Counted from the stretch's first letter, positions 31,925 to 44,133 are shown. The stretch: DNA of 64,000 nt from Scilla litardierei (GCA_030789695.1 CM061142.1:276327043-276391042); one strand, 5' to 3'. The notes: generated from the sequence alone by a model not told the origin. Program-made: numbers and translations.

Positions 31925-33422
31925 CGCGCCCGCAGTTTTCATGAATCTGATGAACCTGATTTTCTACGACTTTTTGGATAAGTTTGTCGTTATCTTTATT
32001 GACGACATTCTGATCTACTCGAAGTCAGAGGAAGAGCATGCCTCGCACTTAAGGACGGTGTTGGAGATTTTGAGGAAGCATCGTTTGTATGCTAAGTTTT
32101 CGAAGTGCGAGTTCTGGCTGGATAGAGTTGCTTTTCTCGGGCATGTGGTGACTGGAGATGGTATTTCAGTGGATCCCGAGAAGATTAGGGCCATCAGGGA
32201 GTGGCCTGTTCCGTCGTCTGCATCTGAGATTCGGAGTTTCCTTGGACTTGCTGGTTATTATCGGCGATTCATTAAGGACTTTTCTCGTATTGCTGAGCCG
32301 ATGACCAGGTTGACGCGGAAGGATGTTGCTTTTGTTTGGTCGGGTGATTGTGAGAGTGCTTTTGGTATTCTGAAGGAGAGGTTGACGACCGCCCCTATTC
32401 TTGTTGTGCCTGATCGCAGCGGTGGATTTGAGATCTTTTGCGATGCTTCTGGCAAGGGTCTCGGTTGTGTGTTGCATCAGCATGGGCACGTTGTGGCGTA
32501 TGCGTCTCGTCAGCTTAAGGTTCATGAGAAGAATTACCCGACACATGATTTGGAGTTGGATGCTGTTGTGTTTGCTCTTAAGATTTGGAGGCACTTCCTG
32601 CTGAGTGAGAAAGTGAAGATTTTCACCGATCACAAAAGCTTGAAGTACATTTTCACTCAGAAGGAGCTCAACATGCGACATCGTCGATGGTTGGAGCTTA
32701 TGGCGGATTATGATATTGATTTGCAGTTTCACCCTGGCAAGGTGAATGTGGTTCCGGATGCTTTGAGTAGGCTTCCAGCGGTGATGATTTTGACCTCGCA
32801 GTGGAGATTGCAGCAGGATTTTTGCGAGTCTGGTGTGGAGATTGTTCTTCCTGGGGAGGCTTCTTCGTTGATGTACATGCATGTACAGTCGACGATCGTG
32901 GATCGGATTAAGGCTGGCCAGGCCGAGGATCCGAAGCTGGTGAAGATTCGGGAGCAGGTGGAAGCCGGTCTGCGGACTGACTTTTTGATTCATGAGGATG
33001 GCTCGCTGAGGTTTGGAGCCAGGTTGTGTGTGGCGGCTGGGGATATCAGAGAGGAAGTGATGGTGGTGGCACACAGTTCGCCGTATTCTATGCATCCTGG
33101 TGGCACCAAGATGTACCAGGATCTTTGTCTGAATTATTGGTGGCATGGTATGAAGAGGAGTGTGGCTCGGAGTGTAGCCAAGTGTTTGGTTTGCCAGCAA
33201 GTGAAGGCGGAGCATCAGCGTACGGTCGGGTTGCTACAACCGCTTCCGATTCCGGAGTGGAAATGGCAACACATCACTATGGATTTCGTGACTGGACTAC
33301 CTCGGAGTCCGAAGCAGAATGACGCGATTTGGGTGATCGTAGATCGATTGACCAAATCTGCGCACTTTATTCCGTTCCGAGTGGGACAGTCCACTGAGAC
33401 GCTAGCGAGGAGATATATGGAG
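31925..33422 (+). CDS. pol: RT C-terminus, RNase H and integrase N-part of element C
   Basis: Continues the RT frame of 18373-19289 after element D. The RT active site is [10 protein letters not shown], the usual F/Y-x-DD box. RNase H has [29 protein letters not shown] and FTDHKSLKY. The integrase finger follows, with His residues in [11 protein letters not shown] and Cys residues in [13 protein letters not shown], then the first catalytic Asp in [11 protein letters not shown]. The frame breaks at 33422 at an intron-like segment and resumes at 33495 in the same frame. Without removal of that segment, a TGA at 33483-33485 ends translation before the second Asp and the Glu of the integrase triad. 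Confidence 0.9.
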
Positions 33423-33494
33423 GTAAAATTCTTTTTACTCTCCGTTTTATTTCCTTTTCCTAGTTCGTATAGTGATGTAACGTGAATCGTGCAG
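33423..33494 (+). other. Intron-like segment 2 of element C (72 bp, inside integrase)
   Basis: Begins GTAAAATTC after GAG, ends ATCGTGCAG before GAG, and has a T/C-rich centre. Its length is a multiple of three but it holds an in-frame TGA at 33483-33485. Removal restores the conserved integrase sequence without loss. An insertion flanked by a 3-bp GAG repeat is the main alternative. Confidence 0.55.
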
Positions 33495-34397
33495 GAGGTT
33501 GTGCGACTTCATGGAGTCCCCGTGAGTATCGTGTCTGACAGAGACACGAGGTTCACATCTCAGTTCTGGCAGAGTTTGCAGAAGAGCTTGGATACGCGTC
33601 TGAGTTTTAGCACGGCGTACCATCCGCAGACGGATGGCCAGTCCGAGAGGACGATTCAGATTTTGGAAGACATGCTGAGGGCGTGCATGTTGGATTTCAA
33701 GGGTTCGTGGGAGGACCATCTGCATTTGGTGGAGTTCTCTTACAACAACAGCTTCCAGGCGAGTATTGGCATGGCGCCTTTCTCCGCTCTTTATGGGAGG
33801 AAATGTCGATCGCCATTGAGTTGGGATGACGTTGGTGATCGGGAGTTGTTGGGACCTGAGATGATCGTGGAGGCCGTGGATATCGTCAGGAATATACGGG
33901 AGAGGTTGAGGATTGCTCAGGACTGTTTTAAGCATTGGGCGGATGCTAAACGTCGTCCTTTGGAGTTTCAGCCGGGCGACCATGTGTTCTTGAAGATTTC
34001 CCCGAATCGCGGTGTGATTCGTTTCGGGAAGCGAGGGAAGTTGAGCCCGTGCTACATTGGACCGTTTGACATTTTGGAGAGGGTTGGTGAGGTAGCTTAT
34101 CACTTGGCCTTGCCGCCATCTTTGGAAGGAGTTCACAATGTTTTCCATGTGTCGCAGCTTCGTCGATACATTAGCGATCCGTCTCATGCTGTGGATTTTT
34201 CGGAGATTACCGTTCGCCCCGATATGACGTATGACCAGCATCCAGTGCAGATTCTGGACAGGCGTCAGAAATCGCTTCGGAACAAGATTGTCAATCTTGT
34301 GAGGGTGATGTGGCGACACGGCTCACCTGGAGAGTCTACTTGGGAGAATGAGGATGAGATGCGAGAGCGTTTCCCACTTTTGTTTCCGGACTCGTGA
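33495..34397 (+). CDS. pol: Integrase C-part and chromodomain-like tail of element C
   Basis: Starts with the [20 protein letters not shown] block holding the second catalytic Asp, then [15 protein letters not shown] with the catalytic Glu. After the core come the [14 protein letters not shown] and [14 protein letters not shown] blocks of chromovirus integrases. The last 60 residues contain [20 protein letters not shown] and [18 protein letters not shown], matching a group II chromodomain of Tekay/Del elements, which is thought to steer integration into chromatin. The frame ends at a TGA, 34395-34397, about 45 bp before the LTR. Apart from the upstream intron-like break it is intact. Confidence 0.9.
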   Translation, partial: EVVRLHGVPVSIVSDRDTRFTSQFWQSLQKSLDTRLSFSTAYHPQTDGQSERTIQILEDMLRACMLDFKGSWEDHLHLVEFSYNNSFQASIGMAPFSALYGRKCRSPLSWDDVGDRELLGPEMIVEAVDIVRNIRERLRIAQDCFKHWADAKRRPLEFQPGDHVFLKISPNRGVIRFGKRGKLSPCYIGPFDILERVGEVAYHLALPPSLEGVHNVFHVSQLRRYISDPSHAVDFSEITVRPDMTYDQHPVQILDRRQKSLRNKIVNLVRVMWRHGSPGESTWENEDEMRERFPLLFPDS

Positions 34398-34430
34398 GCA
34401 TTCGAAAATTCCGAGGACGGAATTTTTCTT

Positions 34431-34443
34431 AAGTTGGGGAGGA
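34431..34443 (+). promoter_or_regulatory. Polypurine tract of element C
   Basis: AAGTTGGGGAGGA directly before the 3' LTR start at 34444. Confidence 0.9.
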
Positions 34444-34710
34444 TGTAACGACTGCTTTTCATGTATCTGGATTTATTATAATATAATATATGTTTTGGTG
34501 GATTTTCTCCTCATGTGTGGTTTTCGTCTCCGTAGCTTTCATTTTCGATCGATTCGTCGTATTTTCTCGTTTCTTCCTTAGTATCGTCGATTTTGAAGTA
34601 TGTCATTCGTGACGGACTTCATAACGGTCGTATCTTACTATTAGATCAAGCCTAGGAGTCTTAGGAATCGATCCCGGGGCCCCACGCTCCGTATCGGAAC
34701 TTTTTGTGCT

Positions 34711-35133
34711 CATTAGCCGGTATAAGAAGGGGCACCGACCGACTAGATGACGATCCAGTCGGTCGGCAATCCTTCTTGGACCGACTAGTTGGCTTTCTAA
34801 ATTTCTCAGGAGTTACTGTTTATCGTTAGTCGGTCTAAGAACGTTGGTTGACCGACTAGGTTGCAAACTAGTCAGTCGGCAATGCTTCTTTAACCGACTA
34901 ACACATCATCTAATTTTGACACTAGTTACTGTTTACTCTTAGTCGGTCTAAGAACGTTCATCGACCGACTTGATGCTAAACTAGTCGGTCAGTATTTGTT
35001 CATGGACCGACTAACTCTAAATCATATTTTCGTTCAGAAGTTACTGTTTGCACTTAGTCGGTCTGCGTTGGTCGACCGACCGACTAGTTGCCTAACTAGT
35101 CGGTCAGTGGTTGCTCTTTGACCGACTAATCTG
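34711..35133. repeat. Four-unit ACTAGTCGGTC palindrome array in C 3' LTR
   Basis: Same array as in the 5' LTR. Several of the visible LTR differences fall in the half-sites. Confidence 0.9.
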
Positions 35134-36392
35134 TGTTAAACCCCTAATTTCTGGGCAGCCGCCAGCCCATCCTATTTATACCCCTCCCAAACGATTTCAT
35201 CTTCCTCCACTCGACCCAAAACCCTAAAATCGCCCCCATTGAGCCCCCATCTTCCTCCAAGCTTCATTTCTTCATCCCAAGCCCTAGATTCATCATCCAA
35301 ACCATCCATTCACTCTATCTACCTCTCATCTTCCCCAAATCTCCATCAAATCCCCAAAATCCCCCAAAAACCCTAACTCTCCAAACTTCTCCATTTGTTT
35401 CCAAATCTGGTCCTAGGGTTCTCCGGAGTGTTTCTTCCGCCTCCTCTCGGTAAGAAATCGATTCCTTGGTGTTTTTATAACCTAGTTGTATTTTTATGAA
35501 ACCCTAATAAATTTCATGTTGTTTGATGTTTGTTTCCCCCATAACAGCGATTTCCCCGTAGATTAGCATCCGTGAGACGAAGTGGTCGTCATCCCCGGTG
35601 CTAGGCAATGAAACTTGCCACTTAGGGTTTAGGCCATGTTTTAGGCCATTTGCTTGTTGTAGGCGTAAAAGAGGCTAGGCGACGAAATGATACTCGCCTA
35701 GGCGCAAATTGGGGAACTAGCTTGACAACGAAGCTAGTTCCGACATATATCATGTTGCACAATTACCATGTCATGTTTACTTTCCATTAACGGTACGCGA
35801 ATTAAATTGTCATGTCATTGCATTCTTTAAGTGTTGTTGTGATTGTGTAGCTTCGCTACAATATTTGTGTTCCTGGCTCGTGTTCCAGAAGCGAGCCCTG
35901 TAGTTGGAAACCCGAACGCTCGACATTGAATTATGAACTAAGAAACAAGCTCCCGTGCGGGGCAACCCTGGCTCACTTGCTGGGCTCATGTGCAGGGACC
36001 CTGGCTTGTTTACGTGTGGGATGGGGTAAGGGTTAAGCGGCCAGTCAACTGGGGGTCTGCCTGATCAGCAACTGTAGTTGTAAGACATAAACTCTGGGGT
36101 GGGGTAGTGTTTAGTGCCGATCGGTGTGAATGATGTACCATTCAGCTGAAGGGCGTAAACATCTACAAAACAACGTGAAACGTGAATAGTGAATTGATTG
36201 AGATTGATAGTAGCTTGGCTACTCTTGTCTTGTCCCGATAATTGTTCTCTTGTACAAATTGTCTTGCCATGTCTTAAATTGTGTACTCATGTTATAACTG
36301 ACTGCTAGGTTGCTAGTTGCCTTACTTTCAGTTTCCTTGCCCAAGTCTTTTAGACTTGCTGACATGTGCCCCTTTACTCTTTTGGGTGACAC

Positions 36393-36500
36393 ATGTTAGA
36401 TCCTGAGCCTGAGTACCTTGTTGAGGACGAGGTGTTTGCTGACGCCGAGCCTGAGCTTGTGTTTGACGGGGAGTACGTGGACACTGGGGACCAGTCCTAG
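36393..36500 (+). CDS. Small acidic ORF (35 aa) in C 3' LTR
   Basis: Second copy of 16534-16641, same length, one residue different (Val for Phe at position 10). Confidence 0.35.
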   Translation: MLDPEPEYLVEDEVFADAEPELVFDGEYVDTGDQS

Positions 36501-36843
36501 TGTCTTCGTTGTGTTTTACTTTTGTTAGACAGTTGTTTTGTTATCGGTGCGTAGCACCTATACTTTATTATGTCGTTGCTTTTGTTGGCCTTGTTCTGGG
36601 CCTTGAGACTCTTTCTTTTAGCCTGGTGGCTTTTCTGGATGTTGGACTTATTTTCTTGTTGGACAATGTATGAGATGTGAGATTTTATTCCAGTCTCTCC
36701 TTGTGTTATTATTGTTATTCCGTTGTGGTTACAGGGACCTGCTTACGTTTTATTGACGCTTATCGGGTTTGGGGCTTCACAGCCCCACTCTCGTGCGGAC
36801 CTTTTCACGTCTCGCCTCCATTTTAGGGAAGCGGGTCGTGACA

Positions 36844-36848
36844 CATAG
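36844..36848. other. Target site duplication of element C, right copy
   Basis: CATAG versus CACAG at 14561-14565. Confidence 0.7.
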
Positions 36849-37183
36849 CTCAGCCGAGTGCATCATGCGCTCGACCGACCGATTTGGAAACTCCTTCTCT
36901 TCTCTTCTCTTCTCTCCTTCTCTTCTCCTATCTTCTCGTACTCCTCTCCCTTGCTTCTTTGGCCTCCTTGGGTCGTCATGGCAATGCGAAGCGAGCTTTG
37001 GAGTCAACGTTGTGCCCAGAACCCCCACATCGCTCCGAATCGCGTCGAATTTCCTAAAAACACATAAAACATCGAAAGGATCAAGAATATCGATAAAAGC
37101 GCAATATAATATGAAAATATGATTCGGGCAATCGAACCGACATGGAAGTGCATGGTAAAAACATGGAAAATATAGGCACACCA
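36849..37183 (-). mobile_element. Element B 5' LTR, second part (minus)
   Basis: Continues 14565 leftwards in element sense. The LTR starts at 37183 (minus strand TGGTGTGCC). Homologous to 10570-10900 inverted, including a pyrimidine tract (36893-36955) complementary to the GAGAAGA tract at 10815-10862. Confidence 0.8.
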
Positions 37184-37474
37184 ATATATATCTCACCTAT
37201 AACCGTAAACCCTATAGCCTTAACTCGTGTATATGTCAATTTAATCTAAAACCACATTTGCATTGCCCTCTTAAGAACTTATATGTGGAGATAAATGAAG
37301 TCATACTAAGAGACTTATAGTCTAAACCCAAATACCACTTATAACCTTAAAACTTGTTAGGAAAGTTCTTTATCATGCTTGTGTTATGAATCATAAACAT
37401 AATGACTAACACGAACATATACACATATACACATAGCACATATCATAAAAGGAATTGTTACAAGAAATTATTAC
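37184..37474. other. AT-rich flank right of element B
   Basis: I see no gene here. Probably the 3' non-coding end of the CACTA element, cut by element B. Confidence 0.4.
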
Positions 37475-38880
37475 CTACCCTGCTCTCATTCGCCTGATAA
37501 CCTCGAGCTCTGCTGGAGTAAGGCCCATATAGGACCAAAAAAGGCAATCTCTTCCTTCATATTCCTCATATCCTCCACGACCGATGTCAAGGTCGCCTAA
37601 ACTGAGCCATGGCCAGAACCTCGATGGACTGGGGAGTCTGTGTGACACTCTCATGATGTGAAGCAGAACCAGCCAAGTCCTTGTAGTCTCTCTTCTCCGT
37701 GCCTCGCATTCGGTACTGTTTCTTCCTCCTCCATCCCAGTGTCCCCGCAATGATAGAGTCATTGTCAACCATAGTGAGAGGCACTGTGGCACTCGAGCCT
37801 GCCTGGGACTGTGCCCTCACCTCATCGGTAGCCTTGTGGACGGCCTCCTGAATAGAATAGAAAAAGATTTATATACTCCATGCATTAAAACTACATAATA
37901 TAATGTAAACATAATCTTTTACTAACCGCCATCGCCCGATTCTTTGCCAACTTATCGAGATCATTGTAATTTGGGTGGGCCTTAGTAAGTGTCTGCTCCA
38001 CCAAAGAATCGATACCCAGACAGCCTTAACAGTCAATTATAAAAAAGTTTAGACACATATTATATCATAACAAAATATTTATTACAAATTTTAATTAAAA
38101 CATTTTACCTCGCATGCCAACTCGTGTGCAATTTGGTTGGAGCTCTTCGAGCCTCCATGATGCTCATAGCCTTGAGGCACACTGTGGTTGGCGGTAGCAG
38201 TTTTCGAAATTTTCTATATAATTTTACAGTATGTCATAAAAACACATATATAGAATATTTGTTTACAAAAATATGAAATCTACATGCCCTTCAGGAGACT
38301 CCCACAGTAAACGATATCCAAAGAAATGCACCGGGTTAGCACGGTTGTCCAAATGATAGTACCGCTCCCAGTCCTCTGGGAACCATTGCTAGTACTTCTT
38401 TTTCAATTCCTTGTACCATTGGACAAGTGCGTCCTTAATCTTATCCATGCAGTAGGTCAATGCCTCTGGGTTGTGGTCCAGGACGTAATGCCTCTATGAC
38501 TGATAACAAACACATTAAAATAGTATATACATATTGAGAACCTAAAATTAAAAGGTAGCTAACTTACGTTGATCTCCCGCCAATATGTGACCAAGGACTC
38601 GTGCCGTTGATCCTTCCACATCAGGCACAGGTTGAAGAAATATGATCTTTTGGCCAATGCCTCAAGGTAATAATTAAATTTTACCGCCCACGGGCCAATG
38701 GGAGTTTAGTGATTCCACTATATAATGACCTGCTACCCGTTTCTAGGAATCAAGTTAGAAATTTTTGTTCCGCCTATTCTCTCCTTTGGCAGAGGGTTTG
38801 TGCCTACAAAAAACCAAATATACTAAATGCATGTCTACGATTAAAATAAATATGTTTACATTATACCCTATCGTAGAAAG
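37475..38880 (-). pseudogene. TNPA/PTTA-like (plant transposase, En/Spm) gene remnant
   Basis: Minus-strand coding pieces joined by good splice sites. One ends ...TYWREIN with donor GTAAGTT (near 38567). The next covers ALTYCMDKIKDALVQW and WFPEDWERYYHLDNRANP (about 38284-38505). Another carries GYEHHGGSKSSNQIAHELA (about 38110-38215). Later ones carry SLVEQTLTKAHPNYNDLDKL (about 37930-38025) and RAQSQAGSSATVPLTMVDND (to about 37600). The asparagine-rich, H-x-GGS-K/S pattern is that of the plant transposase (PTTA/En/Spm) family, a DNA-binding accessory protein of CACTA elements. A TAG after KKKY near 38390 and several stops near 38700-38800 show decay. Confidence 0.6.
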
Positions 38881-39233
38881 CACGCAGCTTTGGCTGCCGT
38901 CCTCCTCGGCGCATCTTTGTTTGCCAATTGCTCGATAACAAGCTGCTGCGCTGCTAACACGTCCGGCTACCTCCTATTTTCCATGTCATACCTAGAGGCT
39001 GTCGGTAAGGCAACACACTCTATTGCAAGGTCATATGGAATGCACACCACTGGCTCTGCTATGACCTGCGGTGGGGCAGTCTGAGAAGTGGAGGCAGCAT
39101 GTGAGCCGGTCGACCCGAGAGTCTCAATATGTATATCATCTATGCCACATGCATCCATACACAATAAGGCAATTGCAAATTTAATTAGTTTAACCAACAG
39201 GACTGAACATTTAAAATAAAGATATACGTACAT

Positions 39234-39700
39234 GTCCCAGTGGGCAGTGGGATATGTGGGGAAGAGGGATATATCCTGTAGTGCCTGGAAATATATACAG
39301 AATGTTATGCAATTAGTTATACAAAAAATTAAAAGGTCCACATTATACAGACGTACTAAAACTACAATTAGCATACCTATCCCAGAGGGTTGGGTGGTAT
39401 GCGCCACAGAGGAGCCATGTCCTGCACTACTTGAAAATGCATGAAGCATTTTACCATTTAGTATTCCAAAAAATTAACATGTGCACGTTATATAGCCGTA
39501 CTAAAACTACAATGTATATGTGCCCGACCCAGAGGGCGGGGTGGTATGTACCGAAGGGGAGACATGAACTGCACTGCCTGAAAATGGATGAAGCATTTTA
39601 CCAATTTTTTTCCAAAAAATTAAAATGTGCATGTTATACAGCCGTTCTGAAACCACAAAATATGTGTACATTGCCCAGATGGCCGAGGGTCTGGGGTGTT
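39234..39700 (-). repeat. Triplicated unit of about 145 bp with candidate mini-exons
   Basis: Units start near 39236, 39380 and 39529, with a weak fourth near 39674. On the minus strand each has an AG acceptor-like site after a T-rich run, then about 18 open codons of pattern Q-x-x-Q-x-(I/M)-(S/A)-x-L. Copies 2 and 3 end in IPPNPLG and IPPRPLG. Spacers are AT-rich. Confidence 0.65.
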
Positions 39701-40058
39701 CCTGTACCCGCTGAACAAATCGTGGTAAAAGCTCTCTTCATCTGCTCTTCATAGTATTTATTAAAAAAATTGATGCTCAAGTGTTGTATATATTTGCGTA
39801 ATTTATTTGAAATAAAAGTGATGTAAACAAAATGCAATAATTCACATTCTTTATTGATTCCAAGAAAAATCAGCGTAATGAACATCTTTATACATTTACA
39901 TGTTTTTATAGCTTCGTAATGAAAAAAATTCAACAATTTGAGGTTGATGTTGATGCTCTTTGTGACCGAGTCCAAACGGTAGATGAAATGACTTTTTTAT
40001 TGTGTTTCTTCGTCTTGTGCGCTCCACTGCTACAATACACGTTCCTGTGATCACCAAA

Positions 40059-43000
40059 TCAGGTCCACTGTGTGATGTCATCAGTCGTCTCATTATTTGT
40101 CTCGATTGAAAAATCATCCATAACTTCATCTACTACGAGTACAACATCTTCGTCATCTTTATTGCCGTCTTGAGAACCCGTTTCATCCGGTGCATATGCT
40201 CTAGGTGGATTTCTAAGAACCACCCAAGCATTGTCTACCATTATATCTTTAATATAAAACATTGTTTTTCTTGCGAGGCAAACGTGAACTTCTCCTCTGG
40301 ATATCCTTCTTCAGATTAACGACCGTGAAGCCCAAGTCATTCTTCTTCTTTCCTTGCTCACACCACCGCACCTTAAACATATCATGGCTCACTTCGTTCC
40401 AAAAGCCATAAAATATCTCAACCACGTCTTCAACCTGGCCATAATAGAATATTTGCCCTTCTTTTGGTTGTTGATCTCTGGATCTTGCATATGACAATTG
40501 TGAAAAGGATGAGAAGATTCCACTATTTTGGGTGCAACGGTCCTTCTCGACTTCAATGGTATTAAATATGTAACCATTGATAGAATAACATCCATATCGA
40601 TGTACTGTGCCATCAAGACCTCTGGCGTATTTTTGGATCTCCTCGGCTAGTCGTGCAATGCGAACGCATTGCTCTGCCACCTTTAAGATAAATAAGAATC
40701 ACATTCATATACGCACGTTTGCGAAATTGATTTTTTGATAGGTATGTAACTATCGTGAGAAATCGGTGCATGTAACTTCAGTTTTAGCCATGACATAAAT
40801 TTTGTAGTGAGCATCTACAACCTTTTTGTTAAGAGTTTTGGCGCGTAATTTGACTTGTAGTACTTCTATATGAAGACTGTGGGACAAGTAAAGAAAACTA
40901 TTATAACTTAGGAATTAAACCACTTACAAAAGCTAATAACTCAGCTTTATTACCTCCGATAGGAGTCAAATATCGATAGATTATTTAGAACATATGAATG
41001 TGCTTGTTCAAGCTCAATTTTACTAAATCGTGTGTCCTCTTCATATTCATTATAGAATAATCCATCAGGAACTCTTGCCAAACGATTTACCCTTGTGTCT
41101 ACACCCCGCAAATAACGAGATATGAACATCAAGATCTCGTTTGCCGTATAATTCTTGGATATTGACCCTTTTGGACATGCACGATTGTGCACAAGTTGCT
41201 TCATGAAACCTAGATACCTGCGGGTCAAAAATCATAAAAATATTCAAATTCACATTTAATTTTTGTTCGAGCAAAATATAATAATATATGGCATCGGCAT
41301 GCACCTTTCAACGGGATACATCCACCGATATTTTACCGGCCTTGCAATGCGGGTCTCATATGCCAGGTGCAGAGTAAGATGACCATGTTGGTAAAGAATG
41401 AAGGCAGAAATTTTTTTCCATATTACACATTGCAAGGATAACCTGCGCCTCTAAATCTTCAAACTCACCAACATCTATCACCTTCGAGCACACCTACCTG
41501 AATAACCCATAGAACTGTATCAGAACTATTGCAACCTTCTTATCTACATGACGTAATGCAATTAGAAGCAACTGATGTAGCAAGATATGATAATCATGTG
41601 TCTTCAATCCAAATATCTTCATCTGATCTACGTGCACACATCTTGATAAGTTTGAAGCATATCCATCTGGTGTCTTTAATGACTTGAGAAACACACACAA
41701 ATTATGAATTTTTATCTCTTGAAAGGGTGATCCGAGAAGCTGGCGGGTCGTGCTTGTAATTTTCCTTTTGTACAACCTGTAATTCAGGATGTATCTTCAA
41801 TTATTTCAAGTTAAGCTGAGCTGTAACTCCATCTTTTGACTTGTTGGTGTCTTGCATCAAGGTATACAACAGATTTTCACATATGTTCTTTTTGATGTGC
41901 ACGACGTCCAGGTTGTGACGTATTTTGAAAGTCCTCCAATATGGCGATTGGAAGAAAATACTAAACTTTGACCAACCCTAGGTAGTATTCGAACATCTGA
42001 TGTGTTACAATTTGTGCGAGACATTCGAGGCATTCTTCTTTTAGTTTTGCCCTTGCCCTTGCCCTTGCCCTTGCCCTTTCCCTTTCCCTTTGCAATCCGC
42101 CTTCTAACACCAAAAGGGTTCTCTTTGCTATATTTGTTCTTTCCAAACTTCACTCTCTGCAAAGGGCGAATTGCTTCAAATATTTCCTCTCTGATTAGCT
42201 GCTTTGTGGCTTCTCGGCGTTCGGTTTTACCATCGAACAACTGTCCGTGTCTCTTATACTATGACTTACATGCAACCATCTTCTATTCTGCCAAAAGCAA
42301 AACTTACGGCTCTATTTCAGGAATGTGTCCTCGTAACCTGTTGTGCAAATCGGGCAAGCCGTCCTACCTTCGTCGACCAACCAGATAGATTAGCATACAC
42401 TGGGAAGTCGTTTATCATCCATAAAGCAATAACACGCATGCAGAAAATTTGCTTTGTCAAGGCGTCGAAAGTGCACATACCTTGTTCCCATAAAAGCTTC
42501 AGATTATCAATTACGGGCTGTATGAAAACATCGATATCATTTCTAGTCAAGTATTTCCCAGGTTTCAATGGTGACAGTATCAAGTATGGTTGCTTTAGGC
42601 ACATATGAGAGGTGAGGTTATACGGGGTCAACAACACGGGGCCAAGTGGACCAACCAGAGCTCATCACTCCAAATAGATTAAACCCATCGCTTGTGAGAC
42701 CAAGCCTAAGATTCCACGACTCACTTGCAAAGTCGGGATAAATACAGTCGATATGCTTCCATGCTTCCCCATCGGCAGGATGCCTCAATTTTTCGTCCTC
42801 TATGCGGTTGGTGGCGTGCCATCGTATTTTTCCTACCAATTCATCAGACATGAAAAACCTCTGCATTCTTGGTATAATTGGAAAATAACGGAGAACCTTC
42901 GCCGAGGTCTGCTTCTTATTTTGGACTGTAGAACCATCCATCTTCACATCTGTTCTTTGTTCAACTTGCCACCGAGGAACATGACACGTTGGACATTCAT

Positions 43001-43644
43001 TTATGTCTGTGTTGTCTTTTGTACAATAGAATGCAATCATTAGGGCATGCGTCAATTTTCTTGTAATCGAGCCCTAACGTATTAACGATTTTGCTCGCTT
43101 CATAATGAGTAGCTGGAATGCTTTCCTTCCCACCGGGAGCTACCCTTCTTAATAAATCCAACAACATCTCAAAATGTGTAATCGCCATTTCGCTAAGGTT
43201 TTGGATATGCAGCAGTCTAATCATGAATGATAGCCACGTGAACTCCGTGCATCCTTCGTATAAATCCGACTCATTATCTTCCACTAATTTCATCAAGCGA
43301 TCAAAGTCAATGGAGTGAAGATCATCATCTGAACGGTTTCTGCTCGAAGCACCAATATCTTCCAACATTGCAACTATGTCATCTGCCCTGCACAATACGC
43401 TCTTCTATCCTAAGCATCTCCTCTGTTACGGCACCTTCTCCGTGGTAACTCCAAAATTTATAATTGGGGTTGAACCCGTGAGTAACCAAATGGAGACGAA
43501 CAATGTACTTCTAAAGGATCTGATTGTTCTGGTACCTCTTTTACAAGGGCAACGAATTTTTCCACTAGACATGCGTGGAGGGTTGTCATTAGAGTACGCT
43601 AAGAATGCATCTATCCCCTCTATGTATTTTTGTTTTCCAATCAT
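40059..43644 (-). pseudogene. TNP2-like CACTA transposase pseudogene
   Basis: Minus-strand pieces in order. 43644-43426 has QKYIEGIDAFLAYS and KIRCPC, a transposase-associated domain start. 43395-42997 has YEGCTEFTWLSFMIRLLHI and YKKIDACPNDC. 43055-42618 has CPTCHVPRW, VLRYFPIIPRMQRFFMS, IRWHATNR, LRHPADGEAWKHID and LGLTSDGFNLFG. 42637-42317 has the IDVFIQPVIDNLKLLWEQG and WMINDFPVYANLSGWST blocks. 42240-41857 includes a Lys-Gly run. 41775-41494 has PDGYASNLSRCV and GLKTHDYHILLHQLL. 41228-40950 and 40680-40249 form a C-terminal region, RYGCYSINGYIFNT. These are the conserved blocks of the CACTA transposase that cuts the element ends. Frame changes and stops between the blocks are more than introns can easily explain, so I call it broken. 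Confidence 0.8.
42045..42091. repeat. GCCCTT hexamer repeat inside the TNP2-like pseudogene
   Basis: About eight GCCCTT/TCCCTT units, read on the minus strand as a Lys-Gly run. Confidence 0.8.
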
Positions 43645-43764
43645 GTTTGAATTCGATATTTCGATAAACGACTTATTAGGAACCTCCGCATCTGTAATTG
43701 ACGATGAAATTTATAGCAACTATCTATATATGTGCCAAAATAAAATTTTCAATTCTAAATAAAC

Positions 43765-44133
43765 TATTTTGAGAACCTTTAAATGGTAGTCGACTCTTTC
43801 ATAAAAATAGGTGGCTATCATTGTGATACCAAGAGTGTATGTTTTAACATGACTAGGTTTTCATTAGTCTAAAATTAAAATAAATTCTATTTTCCCCTTG
43901 ATATCGACAATATAACTAAAATAAACTTTATGCTTTAAAAATTATTTCAAAATGATTTGAAAATATTTTCCTAATTTTAAAATATACCCCACACCCCCTA
44001 TTATAGAGATCTTGGGAAGCAAGCATCAAGAATGCATCAAATAGACATCATTTTAATAATGTATTTGATGTAAATTTATTTCTTTTGTATCTTGTTAAGA
44101 TCTTGCTAAAAGCACCCACACATAGCACCACTT
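43765..44133. other. AT-rich stretch upstream of the CACTA transposase
   Basis: No credible gene; presumably the transposase leader or promoter region. Confidence 0.4.

Larger units (their letters stand above)
14566..36843 (+). mobile_element. Element C: Tekay/Del-type chromovirus (Ty3/gypsy), interrupted by D
   Basis: Two LTRs (14566-16984 and 34444-36843), gag, protease, RT, RNase H, integrase with an HHCC finger and a C-terminal chromodomain-like block, and a PPT, all on the plus strand. D interrupts the RT. LTRs differ by roughly 35-45 substitutions, a 19-bp deletion and two 1-bp indels, about 1.6% by eye. Domain order protease-RT-RH-INT makes it Ty3/gypsy, and the C-terminal HPVQILDRR region fits the Tekay/Del clade. 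Two GT-AG intron-like segments interrupt the coding region. Confidence 0.9.
34444..36843 (+). mobile_element. 3' LTR of element C (2400 bp)
   Basis: Pairs with 14566-16984. Includes the four-unit palindrome array (about 34711-35133), TATA box 35173-35180 and acidic small ORF 36393-36500. Confidence 0.95.

Noticed and set aside
32166..33215. Long minus-strand frame opposite RT/RNase H of C
   Set aside because: Shadow of the plus-strand pol frame.
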